From Skermanella stibiiresistens SB22 (lineage in GTDB: Bacteria; Pseudomonadota; Alphaproteobacteria; Azospirillales; Azospirillaceae): a stretch of DNA of 64,000 bases. The position numbers were made by a program, and so were the translations under genes. The notes under the pieces were generated by a model, which saw nothing but the letters and a program-made list of their open reading frames with translations, made no database searches and was not told the DNA's origin. The DNA lies in NCBI RefSeq assembly GCF_000576635.1, contig NZ_AVFL01000010.1, forward strand, positions 62,001 to 126,000, read 5' to 3'. This document shows, one piece after another, positions 43,607 through 53,225 of the stretch. Positions within the stretch are counted from its first letter, which is position 1, and each line of letters opens with the position of its first letter.

Positions 43607-45217
43607 CTACTTCTTGGTCGCCAGCCGGTAATAGTTGGTGTCGAAACTGGGACCCCAGACCATCCCCTCGACATTGGTCCGCTCCGCCGCGACCTCGGTC
43701 TGCTGGAACATGATGACGAAGGGGCTATCCTCCATCACCTTCCTCTGCAAATCCTGGTACATGGCCGCGCGCTTGGCCGAATCCCGCTCCAACACCGCCG
43801 CGGCGGTCTCCTTGGTCAGTTCGGGAATGTCCCAGGCGTTGCGCCACGCCAGCGGCTTGGCGGCGGCGTCATCGGCGTTGTTGGGGTTGGACGCGAAGGT
43901 GTCGGCGTTGGTGTTGGGGTCCTGGTAGTCGGGGCCCCACTGACCGATATAGATGTCCTGGTTGCGCGCCCGATACTTGGTCAGGGCCTGCTTGCCGTCC
44001 ATCGGCAGCAGCTCGATCTTGACGCCACCGGCGGCGGCGCTCGCCTGGATCGTCTGCGCCATGTCCATGGTCGGCGAGGTGTTGCGGACATCCATGCTGA
44101 CCGTGAAGCCGTCGGGATAGCCCGCGGCGGTCAGCAGCTCGCGCGCCTTGGCCGGATCGTATTTGAACGGATTGTCCTCGACGGCACCCAGCATGCCCTT
44201 GGGCAGGAAGGCCTGATGGACGCTGCCGATGCCGTTCATGATGCTGCCGCGCATGGCGTCGTAGTTGACCAGATAGCGCATCGCCTTCCGCACCTCGGGC
44301 TTGGAGAGGATCGGATTCTTCTGGTTCAGGCTGATGTACCAGAGCGTGCCCTTCAGCGCCTCGACCAGCCGGATCTCCTTGGAGGATTTCAGCGGCTCAA
44401 ACTGCTCGGGCTTCAGGTTGCGCGCGACGTCGACATCGCCCTTCTCCAGCAGTAGCCGCTGGGTGGCGGGCTCGGGGATGTGGCGGATGATCACCCGCTT
44501 CATGGCCGGAGCGCCCTCGCGGTACGCCGGGTTGGCGTCCAGCGTCAGCATCTCGCTGGGCTTCCACTGGCGCAGCTTGAACGGACCGGAACCGGCCGAA
44601 TTGGTCTTCAACCAATTCCAGCCGAAATCGCCGTCCTTCTCATGTTCCTTCAGCAGCTTGGCGTCGACGATCGAGGCGACGCCGGCGGTCAGGCAATACA
44701 GCACGAAGGTCGGGGCGTAGGCTTGGTCGGTCTCGATCACTAGCGTGTTCGGGTCGGTCGCCTTGATCTTCTGATCGACATTGGACTTGGTGAAGCCGAA
44801 CTGGGTCAGGATGAAGGCCGGCGACTTGTCCAGCTTGACCGCGCGCTGGAAGGAATAGGCCGCGTCCTCGGCCGTCAGCGCGTTGCCGGAATGGAACTTG
44901 ACGCCGTTCCGGATCTTGAAGGTGTAGGTCTTGCCATCGTCCGACACCTGCCAGCTTTCCGCCAGCGCCGGCAGGATCTTGCTGACATCCTTGACGTCGT
45001 AGGTGATCAGGCGGTCATAGACCTGCGCGCCGTACTCGGCCCCGGACAGCTCGAAGATCTCGGCCGGATCGAGGCTGATGATATCGTCGAACTGCCACGC
45101 CATGACCAGCGAGTCCTTCGGCGTGTCGGCCCAAGCCGGGACGGCGACACTGGTGACGCCCGCGGCGACGCCAGCCAGGAAGGCGGCTCCAATCAAACTC
45201 CGGGCGAACTTTCTCAT
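43607..45217 (-). CDS. ABC transporter family 5 substrate-binding protein
   Basis: The 536-residue protein starts at MRKFARSLIGAAFLAGVAAG, with AGAGG before the ATG, and has a Sec signal ending near PAWADTPKD. The mature part is a family 5 solute-binding protein (peptide/nickel class): MAWQFDDIISLDPAEIFELS, YTFKIRNGVKFHSGNALTAE, IKATDPNTLVIETDQAYAPT and VSMDVRNTSPTMDMAQTIQA. It heads a complete Dpp/Opp-type importer. Peptides are the default substrate; glutathione or opines are possible. Confidence 0.93.
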   Translation of the reverse strand: MRKFARSLIGAAFLAGVAAGVTSVAVPAWADTPKDSLVMAWQFDDIISLDPAEIFELSGAEYGAQVYDRLITYDVKDVSKILPALAESWQVSDDGKTYTFKIRNGVKFHSGNALTAEDAAYSFQRAVKLDKSPAFILTQFGFTKSNVDQKIKATDPNTLVIETDQAYAPTFVLYCLTAGVASIVDAKLLKEHEKDGDFGWNWLKTNSAGSGPFKLRQWKPSEMLTLDANPAYREGAPAMKRVIIRHIPEPATQRLLLEKGDVDVARNLKPEQFEPLKSSKEIRLVEALKGTLWYISLNQKNPILSKPEVRKAMRYLVNYDAMRGSIMNGIGSVHQAFLPKGMLGAVEDNPFKYDPAKARELLTAAGYPDGFTVSMDVRNTSPTMDMAQTIQASAAAGGVKIELLPMDGKQALTKYRARNQDIYIGQWGPDYQDPNTNADTFASNPNNADDAAAKPLAWRNAWDIPELTKETAAAVLERDSAKRAAMYQDLQRKVMEDSPFVIMFQQTEVAAERTNVEGMVWGPSFDTNYYRLATKK

Positions 45218-45476
45218 GAAGCGGCCTCTTTCCTGTCCAGCATCTTGTTGATTGCCGTTCCCATCCGCTGCCAGCGTCGGGAAACCCTGTTCCGCCAAAG
45301 GATTGATCACCCGGTCAGGTCCTGTCAAGCGACCCACCGGGAGTGCCGCGCCGCGTCGGCGGAGCGTGAATTGCTGCCCCACCGGTTTTGGGGGTCGCTT
45401 CGGCGGCGCCCAAGCGGCAGGATGCGGCCGCCATCGTTGGCCGCCCGTTCAATAAAAACCGTCAAGCTTACCCATC

Positions 45477-46733
45477 ATGCTCCCTCCCGCCATGCCCTCC
45501 ATCGTCCGCTCCATCTCGTCCCTGCTGATCGCCGTCGCCTTGCTGATGCTGGGCAGCGGCATGCTGAGCACCCTGGTGGGAGTGAGGCTGTCGTCGACCG
45601 AGGTCGGGCCGGTCGCCATCGGTTTCGTCATGGCGGCCTACTATGCCGGGCTGACGGCGGGCTCGCTCTTTGGCTACCGGGTGATCGTCAAGGTCGGGCA
45701 CATCCGGGCGTTCTCCGCCTTCGCCTCGATCTTCTCCGCCGCGACCCTTGGGCACGCGCTGTGGCTCAACCTGCCGTTCTGGGCGCTGTTGCGGCTGGCG
45801 GAAGGCTTCTGCATGGCCGGACTGTTCATGTGCATCGAGAGCTGGCTGAACGAACGGGCGACCAGCGGCACGCGCGGCCGGATGCTGTCGCTCTACATGA
45901 TCACCCTCTATGGGGCCATGGCGATCGGCCAGCAGTTGCTCAACCTCGACGATCCGACCGGGATGCTCCGCTTCATCGCGATCTCGATCCTGACCTCGCT
46001 GGCCCTGGTGCCGGTGGCGCTGACCCGCAATGGTCCGCCGATGCTGCCCAACATCGCGTCATTCGGCATCCGCCGCCTGTACGAGGCCTCGCCGCTCGGT
46101 ATCTTCGGGACCTTCGTCAGCGGTTTGGTGACGGGAGCGATCTACGGCTTGGCCCCCGTCTATGGCACCGGGGCCGGCTTCGGCACCGCCGGGACCGCGC
46201 TGTTCATGACCGTGATCATCCTGGGCGGCGTGGCGCTGCAATGGCCGCTCGGCAAGCTGTCGGACCTGTTCGACCGCCGTACCGTGATCATCGGCCTGTC
46301 CGCCGCGACGGCCGCCGCCAGCCTCGGCATGATCGCCGCCGCCGGGATGGAGAGCCAGATCCCCCTGATGCTGGTCGCGGCGCTGTTCGGCGGCCTGTCC
46401 TTCACGATCTACCCGGTCTGCGTCGCCCACACCAACGACCACATCGACAAGTCGGAACTGGTCCAGGCGAGCGGCGGACTGATCCTGGCCTATTCGGTCG
46501 GCGCCACGATCGGCCCGCTGGCCGGCTCCGCCGTGATGTCCGCGCTGGGCAACCCCGGCCTGTTCACCTTCACCGCCGCCGGTGCCGCCACCGCCGTCGT
46601 GTTCGGCCTCTACCGCGCCGTCCAGCGCCCAGCCTTGCCGGCCGAAGCCCAAGGCCCCTTCCAAAGCCTTCCCCGCACCACCCCCGTCGTCGCCCCCCTC
46701 GACCCCCGCGGCGGCCAGCACGCGGCCGGCTGA
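45477..46733 (+). CDS. MFS transporter, YcaD-like
   Basis: The 418-residue protein has 12 predicted helices, and its pattern (LLMLGSGMLSTLVGVRLSST, GFVMAAYYAGLTAGSLFGYR, FCMAGLFMCIESWLNERATS, GRMLSLYMITLYGAMAIGQQ) matches the YcaD group of MFS proteins of unknown substrate. A short Pro-rich tail follows. There is no clear ribosome binding site before the ATG at 45477; an internal ATG at 45492 is an alternative. It is convergent with the PIN-like gene. Confidence 0.88.
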   Translation: MLPPAMPSIVRSISSLLIAVALLMLGSGMLSTLVGVRLSSTEVGPVAIGFVMAAYYAGLTAGSLFGYRVIVKVGHIRAFSAFASIFSAATLGHALWLNLPFWALLRLAEGFCMAGLFMCIESWLNERATSGTRGRMLSLYMITLYGAMAIGQQLLNLDDPTGMLRFIAISILTSLALVPVALTRNGPPMLPNIASFGIRRLYEASPLGIFGTFVSGLVTGAIYGLAPVYGTGAGFGTAGTALFMTVIILGGVALQWPLGKLSDLFDRRTVIIGLSAATAAASLGMIAAAGMESQIPLMLVAALFGGLSFTIYPVCVAHTNDHIDKSELVQASGGLILAYSVGATIGPLAGSAVMSALGNPGLFTFTAAGAATAVVFGLYRAVQRPALPAEAQGPFQSLPRTTPVVAPLDPRGGQHAAG

Positions 46734-46758
46734 ATCGGTTCATGGTGGCGCCGGCGGA

Positions 46759-47304
46759 CTATCCCGGAGTGGTCGGCTGGAGGTCGAAAAGCGTTCGCTG
46801 ATCCACGATTTCCTTATTCCCCGCGGTTTGGGCGTCCGGGGCCGAGGGCGATGTCGCGGGAATTTCGATGCGTGGGTTCAGTCCGTACTCGGAGAACCAT
46901 ACCTGCGCGCTCAAGACCTCCGTCACTCCCTCTTTTTTGGCGAGCGCGATCAACAGGTGCCGTGTCAGCGGCCAGTTCAAATCCGTTCTGCGCTTGTACT
47001 CGGAAAAGGCGACGCTGAAACAACGCTCATCATCGCTGACAAGCAGATAGCTGACGTTCTTGACGAGACCCGCATTGAACCGGTGACGGGCGAGGTTTTC
47101 CATGATCTCGACCATGTTCCTTGCCACCGCTTCCGCATATCGCCCGCCTCTGACGGCATCCAACGCCTGTTGGACGACGATCCTCGGAGTGATCAACTGA
47201 CAAGGCTGACACGCTTGCAGGGCATTCACCGCCAGTTTGCGAAGAGGTCCCTCCTGCGCCAGAAAAAGGAAGAAGTCGGTGTTGACCAGAACCCTCTTCG
47301 TCAC
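46759..47304 (-). CDS. PIN-like domain protein
   Basis: The 181-residue protein begins MTKRVLVNTDFFLFLAQEGP, an N-terminal strand with Asp10 in the position of the first metal ligand of PIN nucleases. ITPRIVVQQALDAVRGGRYA and a later VSDDERCFSVAFSE supply further acidic residues, and the secondary-structure order fits the PIN fold. The motifs are weak, so nuclease activity is uncertain. Its start overlaps the stop of the 318-residue upstream gene by four bases, so the two form one translational unit, with a layout reminiscent of paired regulatory or toxin-antitoxin modules although the partner is much larger than a usual antitoxin. Confidence 0.6.
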   Translation of the reverse strand: MTKRVLVNTDFFLFLAQEGPLRKLAVNALQACQPCQLITPRIVVQQALDAVRGGRYAEAVARNMVEIMENLARHRFNAGLVKNVSYLLVSDDERCFSVAFSEYKRRTDLNWPLTRHLLIALAKKEGVTEVLSAQVWFSEYGLNPRIEIPATSPSAPDAQTAGNKEIVDQRTLFDLQPTTPG

Positions 47305-48254
47305 ATCGCGTCTCGATACAGCTGTTCCTCATAGGACATGATGAGGTTGACCAACGCCTTGTCGATCTTGGCATCCACTCCCTCTCCGGGGATGGGGAGC
47401 GTGCCCCAAATCGGTGGCTCCTCCGGGTCGCCAGACAGGTGGGATGCGGGACATTCCACGACTTTGCCGATCGAGAGGATCTTGATGATCTTACCCGTCA
47501 CGCGCGAGACTTCCGCCTTGCCGAAGATCCGGGCGCAGAACTCATCAGGCTTGGAGAGAACCCGCGCCAGGATCGCGGCGGCATCTCCATGCGACGGCAA
47601 GGGAGCGCGGGTCACCCTCCCATCAACGGTCTCGAAGCCGAAATAGCCTTTGGAACCCTCGAAGTCGGGGATACTCGCCAAGACCTCGAAATCCTCGACC
47701 TCGATTTCCCTAAGGGCGCGTTCCAGTCTTAGTCGTTTGGCACCGTCATACCGCGCGCTGGTGTCGCCTTTGACTTGAACGGTGACGGTATCCCCGTGAT
47801 CGAACCGCGTACCGAAATGCGCGAACTTGGTCAGCGCGTCGAACGACGCGTCCGGCAATCGTTCGACGGATGTATCCAGGGCGTTGAAGATCTCGCAGGT
47901 ACGGATGGCCGCCTTCCGCATCTCATCGCCGATCAAGGGGAGAGGCATCTGCCCGGCTTGGCATGGCGACGTGAGTTCAACGGTGACGCAGTTGCGGGTG
48001 ATCCGACCCAGCTTCAGATCCATCGCCGACAACAAGCCTTTCGGTCTCTTGCGCCTGTCGGGATTGTCCTTGAGCCAGAGATACGAGGCGAGTTCGCCAA
48101 GGGCTTCGCCGAATTGCTCCAGTTCCCTTAGGTATCTCAGTGATAGTTCATGGTTGACGAAGCTTGGCCCCTCGAAACGCAAAACCACCACCACACCACT
48201 GGCTGGAGTGGTCTTCGCGGCATCCTGATACGGCGTTTCGGTCATCAGCTTCAT
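47301..48254 (-). CDS. uncharacterised protein paired with a PIN-like protein
   Basis: I do not recognise this family. The protein is about 317 residues; ATG 48254 is chosen, with a TTG two codons earlier and an ATG four codons later also possible, and no clear ribosome binding site. It contains VVVVLRFEGPSFVNHELSLR, a basic stretch KDNPDRRKRPKG, a beta-rich middle (DTVTVQVKGDTSARYDG, FEVLASIPDFEGSKGYFGFE) and a C-terminal region that may be OB- or SH3-like. No membrane segment or signal. It could be a nucleic-acid-binding partner or regulator of the PIN-like product, whose gene it precedes with a four-base overlap. Confidence 0.6.
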   Translation of the reverse strand: MKLMTETPYQDAAKTTPASGVVVVLRFEGPSFVNHELSLRYLRELEQFGEALGELASYLWLKDNPDRRKRPKGLLSAMDLKLGRITRNCVTVELTSPCQAGQMPLPLIGDEMRKAAIRTCEIFNALDTSVERLPDASFDALTKFAHFGTRFDHGDTVTVQVKGDTSARYDGAKRLRLERALREIEVEDFEVLASIPDFEGSKGYFGFETVDGRVTRAPLPSHGDAAAILARVLSKPDEFCARIFGKAEVSRVTGKIIKILSIGKVVECPASHLSGDPEEPPIWGTLPIPGEGVDAKIDKALVNLIMSYEEQLYRDAM

Positions 48255-48539
48255 GTCCAAATGTTACACCGCACCATCCAGTTCCACACTATTCGAGAGT
48301 GCTTGGCGGCCACGTGCGTCCATATGCGCCACATCGATGGCAGGGAGGATGACACCGCCAGCGTTTAAATACCGTCAACCGTCGCGCGTTCACCCGACGC
48401 CCGCCCCCCTCTTCGGCCCATCGGTCAAGCCGCCCATTGGTTCGCGGCCCGGCAGGGGATATGCTCGCCGGAAACCGCCTGAGCGTCGCGCCGGGGCAAT
48501 TCGGTCCCGGATCAATACCAATCGTGTGGAGTATGTTTC

Positions 48540-49379
48540 ATGGCCGCCAGCGCCCTCACCTTCTTCAAAGGACAGTGGCTTGAAGGCAATCCGGGAATCA
48601 TCGGGCCCATGCACCACTGCATGTGGCTGTCGTCGGTTGTGTTCGACGGCGCCCGCGCGTTCGAGGGCGTGACGCCCGACCTGGATCGCCACTGCGAGCG
48701 GGTGATCGCCTCCGCCCATGCCCTGGGCCTGGGTCCCATGCTGTCCGCCGGCGAGATCATGGAACTGGCGATCGATGGCATCGGACGCTTCCCGCCCGGC
48801 CACGCCCTGTACATCCGCCCGATGTTCTTCGCCGAGGCGGGCTGGGTCATGCCCGACCCGGCGAGCACCGCCTTCTGCCTGACCATCCACGAATCGCCGA
48901 TGCCGGCCGTCGCCGGGTTCACCGCCTGCCTGTCGACCAAGCGCCGGCCGCTGCCCGGCACCGCGCCGACCGACGCCAAGGCCTCCGCCCTCTATCCCAA
49001 CGCCGGGCTGGCGCTGCGCGAGGCGCAGACGCGCGGCTTCGACAACGCGGTGCTGCTCGACCCGCTGGGCAATGTCGCCGAGTTCGCGACCGCCAACCTG
49101 TTCATCGCCAAGGACGGCGTCGCCCACACCCCCGTCTGCAACGGCACCTTCCTGAATGGCATCACCCGCCAGCGCGTCGCCGGGTTGCTGCGCGACGCCG
49201 GCGTGCCGGTCCACGAGCGGACGATCACCTGGGCCGAGCTGATGGACGCCGATGAGGTCTTTTCGACTGGCAATTATTCCAAGGTCGTGCCGGTCACCCG
49301 CGTCGAGGACCGCCAGTTCGAGCCCGGCCCGCTGTTCCAGCGCGCCCGCGGCCTCTACTGGGACTTCGCGCACCAATGA
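48540..49379 (+). CDS. class IV aminotransferase (branched-chain/D-amino-acid type)
   Basis: The 279-residue PLP enzyme matches the fold-type IV family (IlvE/DAAT/ADCL). The PLP Lys lies in TDAKASALYPNAGLA, about residue 147; the phosphate cup motif GNVAEFATANLFIAKDG and TFLNGITRQRVAGLL follow. It catalyses transamination of branched-chain or D-amino acids, or less likely aminodeoxychorismate lyase chemistry. The first gene of a tightly overlapping trio with GNAT and FkbM genes. It starts at ATG 48540. Confidence 0.9.
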   Translation: MAASALTFFKGQWLEGNPGIIGPMHHCMWLSSVVFDGARAFEGVTPDLDRHCERVIASAHALGLGPMLSAGEIMELAIDGIGRFPPGHALYIRPMFFAEAGWVMPDPASTAFCLTIHESPMPAVAGFTACLSTKRRPLPGTAPTDAKASALYPNAGLALREAQTRGFDNAVLLDPLGNVAEFATANLFIAKDGVAHTPVCNGTFLNGITRQRVAGLLRDAGVPVHERTITWAELMDADEVFSTGNYSKVVPVTRVEDRQFEPGPLFQRARGLYWDFAHQ

Positions 49380-49891
49380 GCTTCGCCGATGGGACGCCGC
49401 CGTTCCTGATACGGGATGCCCGCGACGGCGATGCCGAACAGCTGATCCGTCTGATGGCCGACGTGTTCGCCGAGTATCCCGGCTGCGTGCTCGACGTCGA
49501 TGGCGAGGAGCCGGACCTCCGCGCCATCGCCACCGCCTATGCCGCCCAAGGCGGCCGGTTCTGGGTGGCGGAGCGCCCGGCCGACGGCCGCGTCGTCGGC
49601 ATGGTCGGCGCCCGCCCGCTTCCTCCGTCCGGCGGCCACTGGGAATTGAAGAAGCTCTACGTCGACCAGAGCGCCCGAGGCAGCGGCCTAGGCACGTCGC
49701 TGATCGGCTTGGTCGAGGCGGAGGCAACCAGCCGCGGCGCTCCCTTGCTGGAACTGTGGAGCGACACCCGCTTCCACACCGCGCACCGGCTCTATGAACG
49801 GCTGGGTTACCAGCGCGGCGCCACGCTCCGCGAGCTGCGCGACCTCAGCGCCAGCGTCGAATACCATTTCACCAAGGCGTTGAGCCGATGA
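49376..49891 (+). CDS. GNAT-family N-acetyltransferase
   Basis: The 171-residue protein shows the GNAT core: N-terminal FLIRDARDGDAEQLIRLMAD, RFWVAERPADGRVVGMVGAR, the acetyl-CoA loop YVDQSARGSGLGTSLIGLVE (the R/Q-x-x-G-x-G/A motif), and APLLELWSDTRFHTAHRLYE with RLGYQR. It acetylates an unknown amine. It overlaps the aminotransferase stop by four bases and the FkbM gene start by four bases, so the three are one operon. Confidence 0.9.
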   Translation: MSFADGTPPFLIRDARDGDAEQLIRLMADVFAEYPGCVLDVDGEEPDLRAIATAYAAQGGRFWVAERPADGRVVGMVGARPLPPSGGHWELKKLYVDQSARGSGLGTSLIGLVEAEATSRGAPLLELWSDTRFHTAHRLYERLGYQRGATLRELRDLSASVEYHFTKALSR

Positions 49892-50577
49892 CCGCGGATA
49901 CCTCCCCTGGAACCGGCGTCAGCAAGGAGACGCGCTCCCTTGTCCGCATCCTGGAGCATCACGGGATAACCCTGGTCCTGGATGTCGGGGCCAATGTCGG
50001 CCAGTACGCGACCCGCCTGCGCCAGGGCGGCTGGGGCGGCCGGATCGTCTCCTTCGAGCCGCTGCCCGAGGCGCGCCAAGCCCTCGCCCCCGCATCCGCC
50101 CAGGATCCCCTGTGGGAAATCGCGCCGGCCGCGGCGCTGGGAGCCACCGAGGGGACGGTGACGCTCAACGTCTCGCCTGAATCGGACATGAGTTCGACCC
50201 TGCCGTTCCGGCCCGAAATGGGAGATCTCCTCGACAGCGCCGCCTATACCAGCGCCATCGAGGTCCCGCTGACCCGGCTGGACCATGTGTTCGACGACCA
50301 CGCCACGCCCGCGGACCGCGTCTTCCTCAAGATCGACACCCAGGGCACCGAATCAGCGGTGCTGCGTGGTGTCTCCGGCCGGCTGGATCGGATCCAGGGT
50401 ATCCAACTGGAGCTTTCGCTGGTTCCGGTCTATCAGGGCGAAGCCGATTATTTGGCCATGATCGCGACGATGACCGAGCTTGGATTCCAGCCAACGCTCT
50501 TCATTCCCGGCTATTTCAACCGGCGCACCGCCCGGCTGATTTCCATGGACGGCATCTTTACGCGCACAGCCGGGTAA
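49888..50577 (+). CDS. FkbM-family SAM methyltransferase
   Basis: The 229-residue protein has the FkbM pattern: ITLVLDVGANVGQYATRLRQ (SAM-binding glycine loop), RIVSFEPLPEARQALA, LNVSPESDMSST, and FLKIDTQGTESAVLRGVSGR (FkbM signature). FkbM proteins O-methylate sugars or polyketide hydroxyls, often on surface polysaccharides. The overlapping aminotransferase-GNAT-FkbM trio is consistent with building a modified amino sugar, but no nucleotide-sugar enzymes are nearby, so the product is unknown. Confidence 0.9.
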   Translation: MTADTSPGTGVSKETRSLVRILEHHGITLVLDVGANVGQYATRLRQGGWGGRIVSFEPLPEARQALAPASAQDPLWEIAPAAALGATEGTVTLNVSPESDMSSTLPFRPEMGDLLDSAAYTSAIEVPLTRLDHVFDDHATPADRVFLKIDTQGTESAVLRGVSGRLDRIQGIQLELSLVPVYQGEADYLAMIATMTELGFQPTLFIPGYFNRRTARLISMDGIFTRTAG

Positions 50578-50698
50578 TTTTCATTTAAGCATCTGTAAAT
50601 GACTTGTCCGTCATACCTGTATCCACGGTCACGGACCCTTTCCACGGGCGTCCGGGAGGACCGACGCAGAGCCTGCCGAGTGCCGTGAAAGTGACTTC

Positions 50699-51055
50699 AT
50701 GACGACGATAATGATCATCGATGACAGCCAACTCGCCCGCAACATGGTGTCCGGCATGGTGCGGGGCGTCCGGCCGGACTGGGTGATCGTCACGGCCAAG
50801 AACGCGGACGACGCGCTGGAAAAGGTCAACGACGTGGTGCCCGACGTGGCGATCGTCGACTTCAACATGCCCGGCATGGACGGATTGAACCTCTCCAACG
50901 AGTTGCACTCCCGTTTCCCGAACCTGGACATCAGCATCCTGACCGCCAACGTGCAGGACAGCATCCGCAAGAAGGTGACCGACAAGGGTTTCCGCTTCGT
51001 CGAGAAGCCGATCACGCCGGACAAGATGCGCGACCTACTATCCCAGATCGCGTGA
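50699..51055 (+). CDS. CheY-like response regulator
   Basis: The 118-residue single receiver domain contains MIIDDSQLARNMV with the acidic pocket, the phospho-acceptor Asp54 in AIVDFNMPGMDG, ILTANVQ with the switch Thr, and Lys in VEKPITPDKM. There is no output domain, so it acts by protein contact, as CheY does at the flagellar motor, or as a phosphate sink. It is followed by a CheC-type phosphatase overlapping by one base and then a histidine kinase, a likely complete signalling unit. Confidence 0.93.
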   Translation: MTTIMIIDDSQLARNMVSGMVRGVRPDWVIVTAKNADDALEKVNDVVPDVAIVDFNMPGMDGLNLSNELHSRFPNLDISILTANVQDSIRKKVTDKGFRFVEKPITPDKMRDLLSQIA

Positions 51056-51678
51056 TGCCAACCATGCGACTGAGCGAGCCCGAACACGACGCGATCATCG
51101 AACTGTTCAATCTCGGCATGGGCCGGGCCGCCAGCGCCCTGGGCCAGATGGTCGACGCCGAGGTGGCGTTGTCCGTACCGAGCCTGGACATCGTCCGCCG
51201 ATCCGACGCCTCCGAGCAGTTGGGCTGCCCGGTCGGTGAGCGCATCTGCGCGGTCCGCCAGACCTTCGCCGGTCCGTTCGATGGCCAAGCGATGCTGATC
51301 TTCCCTGAAGGAAGCAGCTTGGAGTTGGTGCGCCGGCTGATGCCCGACAGCCCTCCCCTGGGCGACATGACCGACCTGGAGGAGGAGGCGCTGACGGAAG
51401 TCGGCAATGTCATCCTCAACCACTGCCTCGCCAGCTTCGCGAACCTGTTGCACGCGGAGATCCGCACCGAGATCCCGGTTTACCAGATCGGCCGGCCGGA
51501 GGAGATCATCGGCTCGGCCAATGGCGTCACCGTGGACTCCTATGTGCTGATCATCCGCGTCGACTTCGGCCTGTTCGCCAAGTTGATCGAGGGTCACGTG
51601 CTGTTCCTCCAGGACATCGCGTCGATCCAGGCCTTGCAGGCGGCGGTCCGCGCCTTCCTGGCCAGTATGGACAGCTGA
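51055..51678 (+). CDS. CheC-family protein phosphatase
   Basis: The 207-residue protein starts at ATG 51055, which shares a base with the response-regulator stop; a GTG start one codon earlier is less likely. Both CheC helices with the D/S-x-x-x-E-x-x-N active-site pattern are present: [19 protein letters not shown] (Glu16, Asn19) and [20 protein letters not shown]. Such proteins dephosphorylate CheY-P. It lies between CheY and a PAS histidine kinase rather than among other chemotaxis genes, so it probably resets this particular response regulator. Confidence 0.88.
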   Translation: MPTMRLSEPEHDAIIELFNLGMGRAASALGQMVDAEVALSVPSLDIVRRSDASEQLGCPVGERICAVRQTFAGPFDGQAMLIFPEGSSLELVRRLMPDSPPLGDMTDLEEEALTEVGNVILNHCLASFANLLHAEIRTEIPVYQIGRPEEIIGSANGVTVDSYVLIIRVDFGLFAKLIEGHVLFLQDIASIQALQAAVRAFLASMDS

Positions 51679-51700
51679 CTGGTCGGGGAACGAGTCCTTC

Positions 51701-52945
51701 ATGTCAATTCCCGCGGGTCTTTCCGATCTGATTGTCCATAACAGCGACTTCGGTTTGCTGGTGATCGACCGGTACGAGCGGGTGGTCGTCTGGAACCGGT
51801 GGCTCGCCGTACATTCCGGCATCGCCGAGACGACGGCGCTCGGCGCCCGGCTGACGGATCTGTGGCCGGAGGTCTCCGGCACGCGCGCCCACGGCGCCAT
51901 CCGCGACGCGTTGCACCACGGCCGGGCGGGTTTCATATCCCACGCCTTCAACCCGATGCCATTCCCCCTGCGCGGCTTGGCCGGCGACCGTTTTGGAGAC
52001 CCGATCGACCAGCTCTGCCTGGTCAGGGCCCTCGATTCGGACGACGGCACCCGGCGCTGCCTGATCCAGATCGAGAACATTTCCAGCGCGGTCCGGCGCG
52101 AGAAGCATCTGCGCGGCCAGATCCGCGAACTCCAGGAGACCAAGACGCGGCTGGAAACGCAGGGTCGCGACCTTGAGGAGATGGCCCGGCGCCTGCGCAC
52201 CGCCCGCGACGACGCCCAGCGGGCCAACCGCGCCAAATCCGAATTCCTGGCCAATATGAGCCACGAGCTGCGCACTCCGCTGAACGCGATCATCGGCTTC
52301 TCGGAGATGCTGGAGTCCGGCTATGGCGGCTCGCTCAGCGAGCGGCAGGCCAGCTACACCAAGGACATCCACGACAGCGGCCAGCACCTGCTCCAGATCA
52401 TCAACAACGTGCTGGACATGTCGAAGGTCGAGGCCGGGCAGTACCAGCTGTTCGAGACCGCCGTCGATATCCGCGACGTGACCCGTACCGCCCTGTCCAT
52501 CGTCGGCGGTCAGGCCGCGGATCGCGGGCTGATCGTGGAAACCCTTCTGGCCGACGACCTCCCCCTGGTCATGGCCGACGAGCGGACGCTCCGCCAGATC
52601 CTGCTGAACCTGCTATCCAACGCGGTCAAGTTCACCAATTCAGGCGGCGTGATCACCATCTCCGGCGGAATCGATCCCGCAGGCGACATCGCGATCCATG
52701 TCCGCGACACCGGAATCGGCATCCCGGAAGAGGCGATCGGGCTGGTGATGGAACCGTTCCAGCAAGCCAATGGCAGCTTCAGCCGCGAGTACGACGGCAC
52801 CGGCCTGGGTTTGACGATCAGCAAGAACTTCGTCGAACTACACGGCGGAACCCTGACCATCGCCAGCGAGGTCGATGTCGGCACGACCGTGACGGTCCTG
52901 CTGCCGAAATCCCGGGTGCTGGATGAAACCAGCGCGGGTTTGTAA
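51701..52945 (+). CDS. PAS-domain sensor histidine kinase
   Basis: The 414-residue soluble kinase has a PAS domain (about residues 8-125: [20 protein letters not shown]), a coiled-coil linker, HisKA with the phosphorylated His in [19 protein letters not shown] (near residue 187), and HATPase_c ([16 protein letters not shown] as N box, [20 protein letters not shown], and [11 protein letters not shown]). No transmembrane segment is present, so it senses a cytoplasmic signal. It directly follows CheY and CheC genes and is their likely kinase. A palindromic repeat lies 30 bases after its stop and may help to end transcription. Confidence 0.94.
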   Translation: MSIPAGLSDLIVHNSDFGLLVIDRYERVVVWNRWLAVHSGIAETTALGARLTDLWPEVSGTRAHGAIRDALHHGRAGFISHAFNPMPFPLRGLAGDRFGDPIDQLCLVRALDSDDGTRRCLIQIENISSAVRREKHLRGQIRELQETKTRLETQGRDLEEMARRLRTARDDAQRANRAKSEFLANMSHELRTPLNAIIGFSEMLESGYGGSLSERQASYTKDIHDSGQHLLQIINNVLDMSKVEAGQYQLFETAVDIRDVTRTALSIVGGQAADRGLIVETLLADDLPLVMADERTLRQILLNLLSNAVKFTNSGGVITISGGIDPAGDIAIHVRDTGIGIPEEAIGLVMEPFQQANGSFSREYDGTGLGLTISKNFVELHGGTLTIASEVDVGTTVTVLLPKSRVLDETSAGL

Positions 52946-52976
52946 AAGTATTTTCTTAATAAAACCATCGATTGGG

Positions 52977-53056
52977 CGTAGGTCGGCTAAAGCGAAGCGG
53001 CAGCCGACACCAACTCGCCTGCTTGTCGGGTGCCGCTTCGCTCTACCCGACCTACG
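52977..53056. repeat. palindromic repeat element, copy 2
   Basis: Two 32-base arms (52977-53008 and 53025-53056) are inverted copies around a 16-base loop. The whole element matches the reverse complement of copy 1 (6740-6819), and the loops agree at 15 of 16 positions. It lies 31 bases after the histidine kinase stop, where the strong hairpin could function as a terminator or protect the mRNA 3' end. Confidence 0.85.
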
Positions 53057-53225
53057 AACCCACGAGATTTCAAGTTTCACGACCTACCGATCGCCACCGG
53101 ATGGCGATACGTCAACTATCACCAAACCTTTCGAGCCCCCGCCGCCACGAACTTGACCATCCGAGAGGGCGGAAATGCGGTTTCACTTGTTAGTGGTGGA
53201 TACGCAATTCCAGTGGAGGCCGATC

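Noticed and set aside
42782-44455. A 557-codon plus-strand frame across the peptide importer genes
   Set aside because: The opposite strand encodes clear DppB-type and binding-protein genes; the plus-strand translation is low-complexity His/Arg/Gln/Gly with no ribosome binding site.
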